Shown here piece by piece: positions 60,995 to 64,000 of a DNA stretch of 64,000 nt (positions are counted from its first letter, which is position 1; each line of letters starts with the position of its first letter). Both the position numbers and the translations under genes were made by a program. Source of the stretch: Takakia lepidozioides (taxonomy: Eukaryota; Streptophyta; Takakiopsida; Takakiales; Takakiaceae); the NCBI GenBank assembly GCA_030704615.1, contig CM060733.1:37820001-37884000 (forward strand), read 5' to 3'. The notes under the pieces were generated by a model, which saw only the letters and a list, made by a program, of their open reading frames with translations, was not told where the DNA came from and ran no database searches.

Positions 60995-61576
60995 CTAGGA
61001 CGTGTTTTCAGGAAATAATTCACAGAAAGATTTCTTGCAGGCATTGACACATGGATTGAATCGGCACTATTACCCTAGTGGAATCAATTATCGCAAGAAT
61101 GAGCTCGAAGAAAAGATGCTGCTAAATCTTCACAAAAGTGGACAGATGGGTTGGCCCTCTAGTGCTTTGACAACCATGGCAAAACCAACGAGTTATCCTA
61201 GTTAGTGTACCGGCCGCTTGTTCACCAGAGGCACCAAAAGTACATTCTCTTCAAATCCAAGTTTCGCAGTGATACCGATTGTCTTTTGAAATATGCCTGC
61301 AGATCACTCATCTGAAGTGTGACGGCTATGTAATTGGGCATGTCTACCTCCATGGACTCGCAGACGGAATGATCCTGTGGCATTTTATCAAGGGCAGAGG
61401 TAGCCCGTGGGGAACGCATCTCTTTTCTTCCCAATTTCAGCTCGCGAGCGAATGTAATCAAACTCGCATCAGAGTCAGACAATTTGACAGATTGTCCAAC
61501 AGAGATTTCCCTTTCAAAGATTGTCATGAAGAATGTCATTCAAGATTTTACAATGCAGAGAGGTTCTGGGGGTAAA
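60995..61576 (+). pseudogene. BAHD acyltransferase relic
   Basis: Two frames. About 61002-61205 carries [17 protein letters not shown], resembling the 'LxxALsxxLxxyYPLAGRL' region. 61279-61575 carries CLQITHLKCDGYVIGHVYLH, then GLADGMILWHFIKG, with the catalytic HxxxD as HGLAD. The spacing is right for BAHD enzymes, which transfer acyl groups from acyl-CoA to alcohols or amines. Interruptions between the frames and absence of the later DFGWG motif make it a relic. Confidence 0.55.
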
Positions 61577-62029
61577 ATGGTGTCCATTATCATTTCCCGG
61601 AGTATTCCATCTTCCTTTACTGCGCCTCATCGTCACTCCTATTTGGTGCTCTAAGAACTAGTTTTAGAAACCTCCAAATAAACCAACACTCCCTATTTTC
61701 TATTTGGATCCAAACTCTGAGCTACAGATTGATGGTTGCTACTCTTACCATCTTCAGCAGTCTTTGTGATGTTAGTGGGCAAGCTCTATCCAGATGGATT
61801 GGATAATGATGGTATCATCCCTATCCTTGCTTCTGGGCACAAGACTGACCAGAATGCTAGGCTCCTTCACAAGACCAAGCTGCTTCAGCTTTGAGCTGAT
61901 ACCTACCCTGAAGGAATGATCGCGGCTAGGAGTCTGTTCTAGGGATTGTCTATAGAAAGCCCCTGCATATTCTGTACAACTCCAGGGTGTATGCTCATCC
62001 GCCTGGGGCAAATTAAAAAACAAGACAAA

Positions 62030-63278
62030 CCCTACTGGTTTATTTGATGGTATCCTTATAAAGGGAACCATGGATTTTGGATTGATGTTTTATGCGGAAG
62101 GAGGAACGGGTTTGGACGGGTTTGTGGACGCAGATTGGGCACCTGGCGATCAAGAAACAAGACGATCTACCTCTGGATTTGTGTTCCGACTTGGGGGATC
62201 ACCTGTAACATGGTCGAGCAAGAGACAGCCATCAGTATCCTTGTCGTCAACCGAGGCGGAGTATCGAGCCATAACTGAAGGTACCAAAGAATCGATGTGG
62301 TTGCAGACTCTTACTCAGGAACTTGGCTTCCTCATTGGTAAGGCAATTCAACTTTGGTGTGATAATTCAAGTGCTATCAAAATGGAGAACAATCCATTGT
62401 TTCACACGCGTACTAAGCACATAGAGGTGCATTACCACTTCATTAGAGAGAAAATACTAAAAGGAGAAGTAGACTTAGACCATGTTGCATCAGAGAGTCA
62501 ACTTGCTGACATATTCACAAAACCATTTGGGAAACAGAAGTTTGTCCATTTCAGAGATGCCCTAGGATTAGTCAGCCTACAGCAAGTAATCAACCAACAA
62601 AAGACTTGCTCTACTCGTGAATGCTAACTAGTAGATCTTCTTGTTTGGATCATAAATAGGATAGGGTAAAGTATAACCAGTAGAACAGTATGCTCCTGTA
62701 GGATAGTCCATAGAACTCTCAATCCCAGATTCATACCACTATAGACAAGTCTTCAGCAATCTGGCAAAGGGGGTCAACTTTTGGTCTTTCACTCAAGGAC
62801 AAAGCCGACTTTTCTCTCAATATTTGTGGACCAGAGCGAGCGGTCTTTCCTACACAGGCCATAATCTGCGAGATGCTCGAGATAACCACGAAAGAGAAGT
62901 GTTCTGGGTGTGAGAGAGGGTGTTGAGGCAGTCCACCCACACCCAGGCTCATGATCGTAGACCTAGTGGATACTGGAGGACATACACTATTACTATGAAG
63001 CTATTTAGATCACTTAGGTATTGGAATTAACACACCCATGTAGTATACCGATAGATCAGGCATAAGTGAATGCACTGCTCCAAGATTCTAGATAGTGGCT
63101 GGCTACCATATGCCTTAGTAATTGCAGCTCCATTATAGCTAGCGATAAGGCCCATGTGGTGACCATGTGGTCATGCTCTATCTCTTTCTCTCTATCTATC
63201 TATGTGACAAACACTATATATGTACCCTCACCTCCGGTGTAAAAAGTAGTTGAATATGAACAGCTGAGTGTTTCAACA
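62030..63278 (+). mobile_element. Ty1/copia retrotransposon, 3' part (RNase H and LTR)
   Basis: A single open frame at 62070-62627 covers the end of the reverse transcriptase and RNase H: DGFVDADWAPGDQETRRSTS, VTWSSKRQPSVSLSSTEAEY, LWCDNSSAIKMENNP, RTKHIEVHYHFIREK, LADIFTKPFG. A purine tract GAGAGAGGG at 62912-62920 precedes an LTR at 62921-63278 (TGTTGAGG to TTTCAACA). Upstream pol is missing. The LTR is the same family as the inverted LTR at 28081-28433. Confidence 0.92.
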
Positions 63279-63445
63279 AAGAGGACACGATAATTACATC
63301 AAGAAACCTCCAAGAAACATTCACAAGATCAAGAACTTGTCTCGGCCAGCAGACAGTAGGATGAGAATCGCATAGGAGAAACGGAGCAAGATGGACACAG
63401 AGTAAACCAGAAGGGACGACGAGGTTTACATGTTAATGCAAGAAA

Positions 63446-63474
63446 TGAGAGAGAGAGAAAGAGAGAGAGAGAGA
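63446..63474. repeat. (GA)n microsatellite
   Basis: Purine-only GA run, near the 5' splice site of the small minus-strand exon that follows. Confidence 0.9.
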
Positions 63475-63497
63475 ACTCACAGAAAATTCCAAGAATT

Positions 63498-63601
63498 GTG
63501 CCGATCACCATCTCCTTGGGGATAATTTTAGTGTGTATATGATCATGGCCGTGGTGCGCTGCATGGGCCGCGCCCTGCACTAGCCTCCTTGGGATCGCCA
63601 T
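63498..63601 (-). CDS. Possible COX5C-like first exon
   Basis: MAIPRRLVQGAAHAAHHGHD, then HIHTKIIPKEMVIGTILGIF, ends in phase 1 at TTC T|GTGAGT. The last 11 residues align with the end of COX5C exon 1 at 29.3 kb (EMVIGTILGIF against EIFYGISLGVF). The splice phase and site are the same. The second exon (WKM-H-N-RKT block) is not visible to the left. The copia 3' end lies there and may have displaced it. It could also be another small mitochondrial membrane protein. Confidence 0.35.
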
Positions 63602-64000
63602 CTCCGCAGCCCTGTGTTGTCTCTCTCCTCTACAAGCTTGTGGGTCTGTTGAATCCTACACTAACAAGTCCTTCCTTTGTGAGTCTGTCTGATCTCGTCC
63701 TGCAACACCGCAGCCGCAGCTTTGCTCCTTGTCTGTAACCGCCGCTCTCTTTCTTGCGAGAAAGACAGGCAGTTCATGTCTCATCCACTACATCTCCCCG
63801 AAATTCATCCAAATCATCGAAAAGGCCACCTCAGGACACTGGATGAAGAACGAAGTCTGTAGAACGCTGAACGTTGGAAGGATGATAAATGTAATGAATG
63901 CAATGGGTTGGGAGAGTCATCCATGGCTCTGCTCGCCCTCTTCTTCTTCTTCTTCTTCCTTCACTGCTCGTCTGTACTGACGCTCCGAGAGTGAGTATGG
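63602..64000. other. Right edge, nothing recognised
   Basis: A frame at 63729-63980 (+) has no known motif. A CTT microsatellite lies at 63939-63959. A gene may continue beyond the window. Confidence 0.4.

Overview
The window is nuclear DNA of a land plant. Spliced genes with GT-AG introns encode plant-type proteins: GDP-mannose 3,5-epimerase, PP2A leucine carboxyl methyltransferase, cytochrome c oxidase subunit 5C, a large PLS-DYW pentatricopeptide repeat (PPR) protein and SURNod19. Long introns full of retroelements, an H3 gene that keeps Tyr41 with Ser87, and an expanded DYW PPR protein fit a non-seed plant (lycophyte, fern or bryophyte) better than a seed plant. This placement is inference.

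Layout: 0.25-2.0 kb, two tRNA-like SINE heads. 2.4-6.5 kb (+), GDP-mannose 3,5-epimerase in 6 exons, with an antisense non-LTR element in intron 2. 7.7-8.4 kb (-), a poly(A)-tailed retroelement remnant. 9.2-9.7 kb (-), histone H3. 10.7-15.6 kb (-), LCMT1 in 13 exons. 16.5-17.7 kb, a fold-back hAT-like element. 18.7-19.8 kb (+), a frameshifted F-box gene. 21.7-22.9 kb (+), a broken SURNod19 gene. 23.1-23.7 kb, a non-LTR 3' fragment. 24.5-25.15 kb, a complex tandem array. 26.1-28.4 kb (-), the 5' end of a copia element carrying an inserted TRIM. 29.25-29.84 kb (+), COX5C in 2 exons. 32.3-32.8 kb, a gypsy gag/protease fragment. 33.6 kb, an SDR exon relic. 34.1-45.4 kb (-), a 2OG-Fe(II) oxygenase gene of about 15 exons, whose large intron holds a long non-LTR element (39.5-43.46 kb) with a second copy nested in it. 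45.9-47.7 kb (-), an L1-type LINE. 47.9-48.4 kb (+), a BTB domain exon. 50.4-50.7 kb (+), a small mitochondrial ATP synthase subunit. 52.0-52.8 kb (+), a partial Cu/Zn superoxide dismutase. 55.2-58.06 kb (-), the 938-residue PLS-DYW PPR gene. 61.0-61.6 kb (+), a BAHD acyltransferase relic. 62.0-63.28 kb (+), the 3' end of a copia element with its LTR. 63.5 kb (-), a possible second COX5C-like first exon.

The genes do not form a functional cluster. Several products act in mitochondria (COX5C, ATP synthase subunit, probably the PPR editing factor), which is not unusual. The most striking feature is one non-LTR retrotransposon family with no poly(A) tail and a conserved 3' end. It occurs at least seven times at lengths from about 41 bp to about 4 kb. 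Several copies have clear target-site duplications, and copies lie in introns of four different genes. Gene structures were assembled by hand from reading frames, splice sites, phase consistency and remembered family signatures. No database search was run.
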